Origin: Lachnospiraceae bacterium
GTDB taxonomy: Bacteria; Bacillota; Clostridia; Lachnospirales; Lachnospiraceae
Length of the DNA: 64,000 bases
Reading direction: 5' to 3'
Assembly (NCBI GenBank): GCA_029067085.1
Contig: JAIEFE010000015.1
Coordinates: 305,633-369,632 of the forward strand
Part shown: piece after piece, positions 40,865 through 49,510 of the stretch
How positions within the stretch are numbered: position 1 is the first letter of the stretch
How the letters are laid out: each line of letters starts with the position of its first letter
Position numbers and translations under genes: made by a program
Notes under the pieces: generated by a model
What the model was told of the DNA's origin: nothing
Databases searched by the model: none
The model's input: only the letters and a program-made list of their open reading frames with translations

Positions 40865-42640
40865 CTATGAAGCGCCAAACTGCGCCATGTAGAGACGGTA
40901 GTAAACCCCCTTCTTCGCCATCAGCTCCCCGGCGTTTCCCTCCTCGATGATCCTGCCGTCATCCACCACAAAAATGCGGTCGGCTTTCTGGATGGTGGAG
41001 AGTCTGTGCGCAATGACAAAGGAAGTCCTGCCCGCCAGCAGATGCTCGATCCCCTCCTGCACCAGAAGTTCCGTCTTCGTGTCGATGCTGGAGGTGGCCT
41101 CGTCCAGAATCAATATCTTCGGATCGGAGACCATGGTCCTCGCAAAGGCCAATAGCTGTCTCTGACCGATGGAGAGACCGCCGCCGCGCTCCGTCAGTTC
41201 CGTATCGTACCCCTTCTCCAGCTTCATAATAAAGTCATGCGCGTTGACGGCCTTGGCCGCCGCCACGATCTCTTCCTCCGTCGCATCAAGCTTTCCGTAC
41301 CTGATATTCTCCCGGATGGTGCCGGAAAAGAGAAAATTATCCTGCGTCATGATTCCCATCTGTCTGCGCAGGCTCTCGATGGACACCTTCTTGACATCGT
41401 GGCCGTCCACCGCCACAACACCTTCCTGCACATCGTAGAAACGGCTGATGAGATTGACGATGGTGGACTTGCCGGCCCCTGTAGGACCCACCAGTGCGAT
41501 GGTCTCGCCCTCCCTGATCCGAAAACTCACGTCGTCCAATACCCTGACCTTGTCGTCATAGGAAAAAGTCACATTGTCGAAGGTCACCTCACCGCGGATC
41601 GGCGGCATTTCAGTCACACCGGCATCGTCCGTGATCGCAGGCGGCGTATCCAGGATCTCAAAAATACGCTCCGCACCCGCAATGTTAGTCACAAGCTGGT
41701 TATAAAAATTGCTCAGATTGTGAATGGGCTGCCAGAACATATTGAGGTATGTTCCGAAAGCGATAAAGGTTCCAACGCTCACGTCCTCCATCCCCAGCAC
41801 GACGATCCCCGTAAAGTACAGGAGAATGCAGCCTATCCCCCATGAAAGGTCTATCACCGACCCGAAAGCGTCGCTCATGCGTACCGCATGGTTAAAACTC
41901 TCCCGATGTTCCCTGAGAAGGTCGTCAAAAGTTTCCTCCGTCTCCTCCTGTGCATGGAAACTCTGGATGATCCGCATCCCCGCCATATCCTCGTGGATAA
42001 AGGCATTCAAATTCGCGGATTTTCTGCGGAAGAGCTGCCAGCGCGGGTGTGCCTTGATCTGGATAAAAAGGATTCCTGCCGTCATAAAGGGAATGGTCAT
42101 CATTGAAGCAAGCGCAAGCTTCGGATTCTTTCCGATCATAATAGCCACCACCGCAAAGACGGTCAGCGCGTCCGGAATCAACGTGGTCACAAAGTTAGAG
42201 AGGACATCCTTCAGTGAATTGATATCCCCGATGATACGGGAAAGAATCTTTCCCGTGGGCCTGCTGTCAAAAAAAGCAAAATCCAGCTTCTGAATATGCG
42301 TGTAAAGTTCCTGTCTGATGGTGAGCAGGATCTGATTGCAGACCTTCGCCATGATATACATCCGCAGCTTCACCGTTACCACCAGAAACAGATTGATGGC
42401 GAGGGCAAAGAGAAGCAGACGGTAAAGTCCGTGCAGATCGTGTTGACTGATATAGTCATCTGTTGCCGATTCCATGATCAGAGGATTCACCAGACTCACC
42501 GCGACACCGTAGCCCATGATGAGGAGCACCAGAACGATCTGCCATCTGTAGGCAAGCAGATAAGAAAAGAGACGTTTTAAGGTCTGCGCCTTGCTCCGCT
42601 CTATGCTTGCTTCGTCATCTTTATACGAATTGAAGGACAT
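40865..42640 (-). CDS. Heterodimeric ABC exporter subunit with canonical ATPase
   Basis: 591 residues from the ATG at 42640, which follows GGGAGG; the longer frame runs into the upstream gene and lacks a site. Six membrane helices, then Walker A GPTGAGKST, signature LSIGQRQLL and Walker B ILILDEATSSID with the catalytic Glu. Partner of the overlapping gene upstream, whose ATPase has Asp at that position. Together they resemble BmrCD/LmrCD-type multidrug exporters. The start overlaps the upstream gene by 20 bases. Confidence 0.9.
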   Translation of the reverse strand: MSFNSYKDDEASIERSKAQTLKRLFSYLLAYRWQIVLVLLIMGYGVAVSLVNPLIMESATDDYISQHDLHGLYRLLLFALAINLFLVVTVKLRMYIMAKVCNQILLTIRQELYTHIQKLDFAFFDSRPTGKILSRIIGDINSLKDVLSNFVTTLIPDALTVFAVVAIMIGKNPKLALASMMTIPFMTAGILFIQIKAHPRWQLFRRKSANLNAFIHEDMAGMRIIQSFHAQEETEETFDDLLREHRESFNHAVRMSDAFGSVIDLSWGIGCILLYFTGIVVLGMEDVSVGTFIAFGTYLNMFWQPIHNLSNFYNQLVTNIAGAERIFEILDTPPAITDDAGVTEMPPIRGEVTFDNVTFSYDDKVRVLDDVSFRIREGETIALVGPTGAGKSTIVNLISRFYDVQEGVVAVDGHDVKKVSIESLRRQMGIMTQDNFLFSGTIRENIRYGKLDATEEEIVAAAKAVNAHDFIMKLEKGYDTELTERGGGLSIGQRQLLAFARTMVSDPKILILDEATSSIDTKTELLVQEGIEHLLAGRTSFVIAHRLSTIQKADRIFVVDDGRIIEEGNAGELMAKKGVYYRLYMAQFGAS

Positions 42641-44369
42641 TGCTCTCACCTCCCTTATATTCCCCATACTGGGACAGATACGTCTCATAGTAGAGCCCCC
42701 GCTTTGCGAGGAGCGTCTCATGCGTGCCCCGCTCCGCGATCGCTCCGTCCGCCAGAACCAGGATCTCATCTGCATTGCACACTGCACTGATCCTGTGCGC
42801 AATGATAATTTTCGTTGTATTTTCCAGTGTTTTCAGAGTCTGCTGGATCATCTGCTCCGTCTCCATGTCGAGTGCAGAAGTGGAGTCGTCCATCACCAGG
42901 ATCGGATCCTTTTTAGCGAGCGCTCTGGCAATACTGATCCTCTGCTTCTGTCCTCCGGAAAGCCCCACGCCGCGCTCGCCGATGACCGTATCATACCGGT
43001 CCTCCATGCGTTCGATAAAACCGCTCGCCTGCGCCTGCGTGGACGCCCGCCTGACAGTCTTGAAATCTATGTATGCCTTTTTCCCCAGTTTGATATTCTC
43101 CTGAATGGTGTCGGAGAAGAGAAAGACATCCTGCATCACATAGCTGATGCTCATGCGAAGCTGCGCAAGGGAAAGCTTTCTGATATCCACGTCATCCAGA
43201 TAGACCGCGCCGTCTGTTGCGTCATACATCCGCTGTAAAAGCTGCACGATGGAAGTCTTTCCCGCTCCGGTCGCTCCCATGATCCCCAGGGTCTTGCCGG
43301 CCTCCACCGTAAAGGAGATATCGTGGAGGATCTCATATTGATCTGCCTTGTGAAAAGAAACATGGTCAAAACATACTTTTCCGCGTACCTTATCGAGTTT
43401 GACCGGTTCAGTCATCTCTGTGACAGTAGGCTTTTCCTCATAGAGCTTTCGAATCTTTTTGTAGGATGCCACCGCTGCCGAGAAACTGTTCGTCAGCCAT
43501 CCCAACATCTCCATTGGCCACACAATTGCGCCTGAATACTCCACAAAGGCCGTCAACTGCCCCAGCGTCATTCCGCCGTCTATGACAAGTTTTCCGCCGA
43601 CCAATACGGTCAATAGCGGTAACACTCTGGTCACTACGGTGAAACAGGGGTAGTATCTTACAAAGACTTTGGACTGCTCCATATTCAGTTCATAGTATCT
43701 CTTGTTATGGGAGAGAAATTTACCGATCTCAAATTTTTCTCTGGCAAACGCTTTGACTGTGCGCACGCCCGCCAGATTCTCCTCAGCCACCGTATTTAAG
43801 GCCGCGTTTTCCTCGCTGATCTCCTCGTAGACCTTCCCCAGCTTCCGCTCCATAATGACAGCGAAGGAGCCGCACAGGATCATGGCAGCGGTAGGAATAA
43901 TGGCCATCCGCCAGTTGAGCAGATACATGCTGGTCAGCGTGATGGCCGTGTGGTAGATCACTTCGATCAGAAGCATACCGACATAGCCCAGAGCATCCCA
44001 GATGCGGTCGACATCCTCCTTGACACGCGCCATCAGCTCACCCGTGTTTGTCCTGTCAAAGAAATCCGCCGACAGGCTCTGCACGTGGTGAAACAGATCC
44101 CGCCGCATATCTCCCGATATCTTGGCGCCGTTCTTGTCGAAGGTATATTCCTTGGTATACTGAAAGATACACCTTCCCAGACCGATTCCAAGAAATCCCA
44201 GAAGCAGTCCCGGCAGCTTTCCCGTATTGCCGCCCACAATGACATCATCCACCACCCGCGCCATCAGTCTGGGGGAAAGCATGTCAAGTGTGACTGCGAT
44301 CAAAAGGGACAGCACGGCTATCAGATACGAAAAGCGATATTCCCATAGATAACTTGATAACTTCTTCAT
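42621..44369 (-). CDS. Heterodimeric ABC exporter subunit with degenerate site
   Basis: 582 residues. Six membrane helices, Walker A GATGAGKTS, signature LSGGQKQRIS, and Walker B ILVMDDSTSALD, where Asp replaces the catalytic Glu: the usual mark of the non-hydrolysing half of a heterodimeric exporter. The ATG at 44369 follows GAGGAG. It is preceded by a 37-residue ORF and a strong hairpin, an arrangement like the attenuated bmrB-bmrCD operon of Bacillus. Substrate probably a drug or hydrophobic compound, by analogy. Confidence 0.9.
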   Translation of the reverse strand: MKKLSSYLWEYRFSYLIAVLSLLIAVTLDMLSPRLMARVVDDVIVGGNTGKLPGLLLGFLGIGLGRCIFQYTKEYTFDKNGAKISGDMRRDLFHHVQSLSADFFDRTNTGELMARVKEDVDRIWDALGYVGMLLIEVIYHTAITLTSMYLLNWRMAIIPTAAMILCGSFAVIMERKLGKVYEEISEENAALNTVAEENLAGVRTVKAFAREKFEIGKFLSHNKRYYELNMEQSKVFVRYYPCFTVVTRVLPLLTVLVGGKLVIDGGMTLGQLTAFVEYSGAIVWPMEMLGWLTNSFSAAVASYKKIRKLYEEKPTVTEMTEPVKLDKVRGKVCFDHVSFHKADQYEILHDISFTVEAGKTLGIMGATGAGKTSIVQLLQRMYDATDGAVYLDDVDIRKLSLAQLRMSISYVMQDVFLFSDTIQENIKLGKKAYIDFKTVRRASTQAQASGFIERMEDRYDTVIGERGVGLSGGQKQRISIARALAKKDPILVMDDSTSALDMETEQMIQQTLKTLENTTKIIIAHRISAVCNADEILVLADGAIAERGTHETLLAKRGLYYETYLSQYGEYKGGESNVLQFV

Positions 44370-44403
44370 ATGATTCTCCTCAATACCTCCGCAAAACGTG
44401 GAA

Positions 44404-44431
44404 AGGGCTGTGGTAAAATTACCACAGCCCT
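44404..44431 (-). terminator. Attenuator-like hairpin between the leader ORF and the ABC exporter
   Basis: Perfect 13-base arms AGGGCTGTGGTAA / TTACCACAGCCCT with a two-base loop, followed by TTTCC and a later TTTT. Lies between the leader ORF stop and the exporter's ribosome site. Confidence 0.65.
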
Positions 44432-44476
44432 CGAATACTCTAAAAGCCTGACATATCTATATATCGACTAAACGAG

Positions 44477-44590
44477 TCAATGCCTTCCGTTCCCGCCGAT
44501 ATCCGTATATGCGGAGGTAATTTCACATAACATATTTCTGTTTGATTGTCTGCCGTTTTCGGCCATTTTATGAAACTGATTCGTAAACAT
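44477..44590 (-). CDS. 37-residue leader peptide upstream of the ABC exporter
   Basis: Starts MFTNQFHKMAENGRQSNRN and ends IGGNGRH. The ATG at 44590 has AAGGAGG seven bases upstream, one of the best ribosome sites in the window, and lies 37 bases after a TTGACA/TAAGAT promoter, which rules out a longer start. The peptide is too short and polar for an enzyme. Its stop is followed by a strong hairpin and then the exporter genes. By position it matches the regulatory leader BmrB of B. subtilis, where ribosome stalling controls bmrCD. The sequence itself is not recognised. Confidence 0.65.
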   Translation of the reverse strand: MFTNQFHKMAENGRQSNRNMLCEITSAYTDIGGNGRH

Positions 44591-44633
44591 GAGACTACCT
44601 CCTTTCCTTGATTTTTTGTATGATACTTTTGCT

Positions 44634-44662
44634 ATCTTAATACATGGCATAAGCGTTGTCAA
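44634..44662 (-). promoter_or_regulatory. Promoter of the leader-ABC exporter operon
   Basis: TTGACA (44657-44662), 17-bp spacer, TAAGAT (44634-44639). Confidence 0.75.
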
Positions 44663-44696
44663 GATATTTTTTCTGGCTGAACTGTTGGCTGAACTG

Positions 44697-46007
44697 TTAT
44701 CTTTCCATCTTCCAGAAATACGCGCTGTAGGCAGGCAGAGTGCTTCCGCCGCCGAAATCGTGATTCTCTCCGGTGATAAGATCTACTGCCATGCCGCAGC
44801 CCGCATCAAAATGAGCGGTGTAATCTTGCCCGTCTGCATTGATCGCAACGAGCACTCTCTCATCGTCGCACTTTCTCTCAAAGATGCACTGCTTGTTGGT
44901 CAGCACCACAGATCTGAAAGCGCCGTAGTTAAGTGCCTTAGAATTCTTCTTCGCCTCGGCGAGTTTACTGATCCACTCACTGAGTTCATTCCACACAGGC
45001 TCCTCGAAGCAGGCTCTCAGGGCGGGGTCGCCCTCGCTCTTATTCGCCTTCGCGCCCCACTCGCTTCCGTAGTAAACGCAGGGAATGCCCGGCATACCGA
45101 AGCACAGCGCATAGATGAGCGGCAGATGCTTTTCATTGGTCAGATTGCTGGCGATACGGCTCACATCGTGGTTATCTACAAAAGACAACAGATGTTTGCC
45201 GCGGTAGAGACACCAGTTTTCCGGTCCGAACTGCCTGAGCAGCGAATGGTTGATCTCAAACATGTTCATACTGTTAAAGCTGGAGAACAGGCCTTTGTAG
45301 CACTCGTAATTTGTGGAGGAGTGCAGCATCTGGTCATTGACCAGCTGGTTATAGTCGCCGTGCAGCATCTCACCCAATAAATAAAAGTCCGGCTTCAGGC
45401 TGTCCGTAAAGCCTCTGAGTCTCCTGACAAAATCGTGATCCAGACAGTATGCCACATCAAGCCGCAGGCCGTCGATGTCGAACTCTTCCACCCAGCCCTT
45501 CACGCTGTCAAAAATATGATTGATCACGTCTTCATGACGCAGATTGATCTTTACCAGATCGTAATTTCCCTCCCAACCCTCATACCACAGGCCGTCGTTG
45601 TAGTTGGAATTGCCGCCCAGATTGATATGAAACCAGGAGAGATACGGGGAATTCTCCCGATTTTTCAGCACATCCTGAAAAGCCCAGAATCCTCTTCCCA
45701 CATGATTGAATACACCGTCCAACACTACCTTGATTCCGTTCTCGTGAAGCTTATCGCAGACCGCCTTAAAATCCGCATTGGTGCCAAGCCTGCAGTCGAT
45801 GGTGTGATAATCTCTCGTATTATAACCGTGCGTATCCGATTCAAAGACCGGGGAAAAATAGATCGCGTCAATCCCCAGCTTCTTCATATGAGGGATCCAG
45901 TCGTTCACCTTTAAGATCCGATGCTCAAGTTTGCCATCGTTCTCAAAAGGTGCACCACAAAAACCCAGCGGATATATCTGATAAAATACACTCTCAAAAG
46001 CCCACAT
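44697..46007 (-). CDS. GH13 alpha-amylase-family enzyme, cytoplasmic
   Basis: 436 residues from the ATG at 46007, five bases after GGAGG; the predicted transcription start near 46084 excludes longer starts. TIM-barrel motifs: DGVFNHVG (region I), DGLRLDVAY with nucleophile Asp (II), LLGEML with acid/base Glu (III) and FVDNHDVSR (IV). No signal peptide and no N-terminal accessory domain, so it probably acts on imported maltodextrins or cyclodextrins (neopullulanase or maltodextrinase-like). It stands alone behind its own promoter. Confidence 0.87.
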   Translation of the reverse strand: MWAFESVFYQIYPLGFCGAPFENDGKLEHRILKVNDWIPHMKKLGIDAIYFSPVFESDTHGYNTRDYHTIDCRLGTNADFKAVCDKLHENGIKVVLDGVFNHVGRGFWAFQDVLKNRENSPYLSWFHINLGGNSNYNDGLWYEGWEGNYDLVKINLRHEDVINHIFDSVKGWVEEFDIDGLRLDVAYCLDHDFVRRLRGFTDSLKPDFYLLGEMLHGDYNQLVNDQMLHSSTNYECYKGLFSSFNSMNMFEINHSLLRQFGPENWCLYRGKHLLSFVDNHDVSRIASNLTNEKHLPLIYALCFGMPGIPCVYYGSEWGAKANKSEGDPALRACFEEPVWNELSEWISKLAEAKKNSKALNYGAFRSVVLTNKQCIFERKCDDERVLVAINADGQDYTAHFDAGCGMAVDLITGENHDFGGGSTLPAYSAYFWKMER

Positions 46008-46089
46008 CATTTCCTCCGTTCCGAAGCCGTCCCGCCTGGACAGCCTCTTTCCTGTTTTAAACTCTATATCTTGTAGTTTACCAAGGACC

Positions 46090-46119
46090 AGTATACCACT
46101 ATTTGCCATCTTGCGTCAA
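46090..46119 (-). promoter_or_regulatory. Promoter of the GH13 gene
   Basis: TTGACG (46114-46119), 18-bp spacer, TATACT (46090-46095). Confidence 0.6.
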
Positions 46120-46545
46120 ATCTCTTAAAATGAAAGATGCCCCGACAAGAATTGACCAGATAGGTTTTCATTTTTTAAACTAAAATTCGTGCATCGACTT
46201 TTCCACAAATTTTGCTGTCTTTTTTTTGAAAAAGACCCCCTGTAGAGTCGAGAAATCCCCAATTTCCACATAGTTATCCACATTGACACTTTCGTCACAT
46301 CCTGTCGTTTGTTGTGAGATTACAGCTCGATTTGTCTGTCATTTTCGGTTTTTTCTATCATCTTCCTGTCGAGGAAAGCAATTTGGCAGGAGGAATAATT
46401 GACCGTTTTTGTCATATCCTGTTTCCGGGGAGTCAATCGGATTTTGTCCCTTGACGCGCAAGGTCAATCTCATCGCCGCATCATCAAAGCCCGCGCACGG
46501 CTCCTTTTTTCATTGACTTATTAAGTCTCCTGCAAAATACGCCAT
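46120..46545. other. Repeat-containing intergenic region without a visible gene
   Basis: About 425 bp with no convincing coding frame. It holds a 23-24 bp imperfect direct repeat (46283-46305 and 46399-46422, sharing TTGAC, GTCA and ATCCTGT), an inverted TTGAC-N7-GTCAA (46451-46467), one perfect TTATCCACA (46274-46282) and two near matches. Function unknown; a regulatory or non-coding RNA region is possible. Confidence 0.5.
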
Positions 46546-48939
46546 TTACAGCCATTCGTCCCAAAATCTCTCCACTTTCCGACCTATTTGGTCAACTGTA
46601 ACAGCCTGCCGATTCTGCCATTCTCTCGGAAAAAGCAGTCCGTAAGCGGGCGAGAGAAAACGCTCATCGAGCAGAAGCACAATACCAAAATCTTCCTCAG
46701 TACGGATCACCCTGCCCGCCGCCTGCAGCACCTTATTCATACCGGGATAGCGGTATGCGTAGTCAAAACCATTCTCTCCCCAGCTGTCAAAGTATTGCCG
46801 AAGAAATTCTCTCTCATGGCAGACCTGAGGAAGTCCTGTGCCCACAATGAACGCTCCGATCAGACTGTCGTTCTTTAAATCGATCCCTTCGCTGAAAATC
46901 CCGCCCATCACACAGAAGCCCAGAAGGCTTCTCTCCTCCTCCATCTCAATGTCCATTCGGATCAGGCTTTGCAGATCGCAGTCCTCATTTCCGCGAAAGC
47001 GGTTCAAAAAAACCTCTCTGGATTCCTCGTTCATATGAGTTTCCTGTAAAACACACTCCACTTCTCCCTCTGCGTTAAAATGCGTCTGATAAATTTCGTA
47101 TACGCGCTGCAAAAAGGCGTGGGAAGGGAAAAATGCCATATAATTTCCCTGCCTCTTTTCAATCACCTGATGCAGATAAGAGGCAATGCGATAATATTCC
47201 GCATCATTCCTGCGGACATAACGGCTGGTCACGTCGCTGCCGATATAAAGCCCCAGCTTATCCGGCCGAAAAACCGATCTGGCATAAACCTCGTAGTCAC
47301 CCTCCTCCGCGCCAAGAAGCGTTTTATAATATTGAATAGGCAGAAGCGTTGCCGAAAACAGAATCGTGCTCCTGCCCCGCATCATGCAGTTTTTCAGATT
47401 GTTCGCCGGATTCACGCAGAAGAGTTTCACGATAAAGCTGCCATCTTCCTGCAGCTCCGAATAAGTCAGGTAATTTTCATCGACCAGTTCGTACATTTCC
47501 AGAAAATGGGAAACTTCAAAGTAGAAGGCAAGGACCTCCTCCCGCACGGGACTGTCCTCTCTGTCCTCCAAATGATCCTCTATGGCAGCGCTAAGCCGTG
47601 TCAGGGCGCCCACCAGTCCCTCTATGGATGTCTCCACACGGCATTCTCCGCCCTCTCTTTTCAGGACCAGCAGTTCTTTATTGCACTTGTCCAGATTTTT
47701 GGCGATTCTCTCATCATAAGGCTTTACTGTCTTTTTGAGCTCCAGAAAATCTTCCTTGCACAGCACGGCGCTGTACATATCCCTGCCCCGCTCTACCAGA
47801 TTATGGGCTTCGTCCACCAGAAAGACATACTCGCCCCGCACCCCCTCAGCGAAAAACCGCCGCAGATAGACATGCGGGTCAAAAAGATAGTTATAGTCGC
47901 AGATAACCGCATCAGCAAACAGGCTCATATCCAGACAAAGTTCAAAAGGACAGACTTGATGCTTCTTCGCACACGCCTCTATCTCTTCTCTTGTGTAATT
48001 GTCCACATGAGTCAACAGGTCATACATGGCCTCGTTGATCCTGTCATAATGCCCCTTTGCATAAGGGCAGGATACAGGATTACAGGCCGTTTCCTCCTGA
48101 AAACAGATTTTGTCCTTAGCAGTCAATATGACGCTTTTCAGTTGTAGTCCCCGCTCTCGCAGAAGGGATATGGTATCGTCCGCCACTGTGCGGGTGATGG
48201 TTTTGGCCGTCAGGTAAAAAAGCTTTTCGCAAAGTCCCTCCCCCATCGCCTTCACGGCGGGAAACACAGTGGAGATCGTCTTGCCGACACCCGTCGGCGC
48301 CTCGATAAAGAGCTTTCTTTTGTGATAGATGGTGCGGTAAACATCAGCCGCAAGTTCCTTCTGCCCCTCTCTGTAAGCAAAGGGAAATTCCAGTTTCTTG
48401 ATGGACGCCTGCCGCAGCTGCTGCCACGAAAAACTATAGTCCGCCCACTTGCGGTACTGCTCCATCACTTCCTGAAACCAATTCTTTAGTTCTATGTAGG
48501 TGTAAGCCTCATGAAAGTAACGGATCTCCTCCGTCTCCATGTGGCAGTAGGTCATACGCACACAAATATCGGACAGTCCATTCTGTTCCGCGTATATGTA
48601 AGCATAGCATTTGGCCTGCGCCAGATGCACCGGCACAGGTCCCTTCATTTTTTTCAGATCATGGTAAGTCCCTTTGATCTCATCTATTGTCACCGTATCC
48701 GATTCCGTGATAATGCCGTCAGCGCGGCCTTCCACCAGAATCTCGTACTCCACCGCATCATAGATGTAACGAAGTCCTACCTCCGCCCGATACTCTGCTC
48801 CCATCCTTCGCTGGATCATGCGGTGGATACGTCCGCCCTCCTGCATCGCATTCTCGGCGGATGCTGCTCTTCGATTGTCGATATCGCCGGAGCGCAGAAT
48901 AAATTCCACCAGACTCCGTACTGAAATGCGCACTTCCAT
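46546..48939 (-). CDS. DinG/XPD-type Fe-S helicase with N-terminal nuclease-like domain
   Basis: 797 residues. The first ~180 carry a PD-(D/E)XK nuclease-like fold (EILVEGRADGIITESDTVTIDEIKG). The helicase has Walker A EAPTGVGKT, an Fe-S cluster region with Cys in KICFQEETACNPVSCPY and HQVCPFELC, and the DEAH box FLVDEAHNLVERGR. C-terminal motifs include SEGIDLKNDSLIG and QAAGRVIRTEEDFG. Superfamily 2, 5'-3' polarity by family. The fusion suggests a role in DNA repair or R-loop removal. Stands alone on the minus strand. Confidence 0.9.
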   Translation of the reverse strand: MEVRISVRSLVEFILRSGDIDNRRAASAENAMQEGGRIHRMIQRRMGAEYRAEVGLRYIYDAVEYEILVEGRADGIITESDTVTIDEIKGTYHDLKKMKGPVPVHLAQAKCYAYIYAEQNGLSDICVRMTYCHMETEEIRYFHEAYTYIELKNWFQEVMEQYRKWADYSFSWQQLRQASIKKLEFPFAYREGQKELAADVYRTIYHKRKLFIEAPTGVGKTISTVFPAVKAMGEGLCEKLFYLTAKTITRTVADDTISLLRERGLQLKSVILTAKDKICFQEETACNPVSCPYAKGHYDRINEAMYDLLTHVDNYTREEIEACAKKHQVCPFELCLDMSLFADAVICDYNYLFDPHVYLRRFFAEGVRGEYVFLVDEAHNLVERGRDMYSAVLCKEDFLELKKTVKPYDERIAKNLDKCNKELLVLKREGGECRVETSIEGLVGALTRLSAAIEDHLEDREDSPVREEVLAFYFEVSHFLEMYELVDENYLTYSELQEDGSFIVKLFCVNPANNLKNCMMRGRSTILFSATLLPIQYYKTLLGAEEGDYEVYARSVFRPDKLGLYIGSDVTSRYVRRNDAEYYRIASYLHQVIEKRQGNYMAFFPSHAFLQRVYEIYQTHFNAEGEVECVLQETHMNEESREVFLNRFRGNEDCDLQSLIRMDIEMEEERSLLGFCVMGGIFSEGIDLKNDSLIGAFIVGTGLPQVCHEREFLRQYFDSWGENGFDYAYRYPGMNKVLQAAGRVIRTEEDFGIVLLLDERFLSPAYGLLFPREWQNRQAVTVDQIGRKVERFWDEWL

Positions 48940-48961
48940 AGCACTACCTCTTATACGCGAA

Positions 48962-49006
48962 GACTCCCCGTGTAAGATAATATTACGTCATCCTACACGG
49001 GGAGTC
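48962..49006. terminator. Hairpin between the HPr-like and helicase genes
   Basis: Perfect 13-base arms GACTCCCCGTGTA / TACACGGGGAGTC with a 19-base loop. No T-run, so an mRNA-stabilising or weak terminator stem. Confidence 0.5.
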
Positions 49007-49029
49007 AATGTGTTCGCTGTGACCGAAAA

Positions 49030-49254
49030 CTATACCGCTACTGCCCATTTTCTGAGATGTCTCTCAAAGTCTGCGTCGTAGCCGTTGTACGCAACGGTTA
49101 AAATCTGATTGAAATTCAGTCCCAACACGCCAATGATGGATTTTGCATCCACAATGAAGCTGTTGTAGGAGATATCCACGTCGCAGTCGCACCTCGTAGC
49201 AGCGGAGACGAAGTCCTTTACCTCTTCCGGTCTCAATTTGATTTTGTGTTGCAT
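49030..49254 (-). CDS. HPr-like protein lacking the phospho-histidine
   Basis: 74 residues from the ATG at 49254, preceded by GGAAGG. The fold follows HPr (RPEEVKDFVSAATRCDCDVDISYNSFIVDAKSIIGVLGL). The PTS active-site His (HARPA in HPr) is missing, while the regulatory Ser46 region KSIIGVLGL is kept. That combination is the signature of Crh, a catabolite co-regulator phosphorylated only by HPr kinase. Direct catalytic PTS transfer is therefore unlikely. Function beyond a Crh-like role is unproven. Confidence 0.75.
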   Translation of the reverse strand: MQHKIKLRPEEVKDFVSAATRCDCDVDISYNSFIVDAKSIIGVLGLNFNQILTVAYNGYDADFERHLRKWAVAV

Positions 49255-49299
49255 AGTTTTCACCTTCCTTTTCCATTTACGTGCGCAAATGGCACACAT

Positions 49300-49314
49300 A
49301 GAAAAACGTTTTCT
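49300..49314. promoter_or_regulatory. Possible cre-like site before the HPr-like gene
   Basis: AGAAAAACGTTTTCT, close to the CcpA consensus TGAAANCGNTTTCA, about 15 bp downstream of the predicted transcription start. Tentative. Confidence 0.35.
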
Positions 49315-49332
49315 TGCTCCTCATTTGAGTAG

Positions 49333-49360
49333 ATTATACCTTATTATTTTCATTTGTAAA
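49333..49360 (-). promoter_or_regulatory. Promoter of the HPr-like gene
   Basis: TTTACA (49355-49360), 16-bp spacer, TATAAT (49333-49338). Confidence 0.6.
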
Positions 49361-49510
49361 GAGGTAATTTTGTTCTTAATAAGATACAAATCCAGCCAAT
49401 TTTTGGCAATATGCATAACTTTACATAATTATTTTGAAAACCAAAACATTTTTTGTGAAATCTGCCTATTATTACCGATTTGTCTCTTGTCGAGATTGAA
49501 ATTTCAATTT

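Noticed and set aside
44663-44696. Longer start for the 37-residue leader (at 44662)
   Set aside because: That start lies in the -35 of the promoter; the transcript begins about 35 bases downstream.
46010-46109. Longer N-terminus for the GH13 enzyme
   Set aside because: The promoter TTGACG-18-TATACT at 46090-46119 overlaps those codons; the GGAGG at 46012-46016 fits the ATG at 46007.
40762-46282. DnaA-box sequences TTATCCACA at 40762-40770 and 46274-46282 as an origin of replication
   Set aside because: Only two perfect boxes 5.5 kb apart, no AT-rich unwinding element with clustered boxes and no dnaA/dnaN nearby.
47080-48147. 355-codon plus-strand frame inside the helicase gene
   Set aside because: Antisense shadow; the minus-strand frame carries all helicase motifs.
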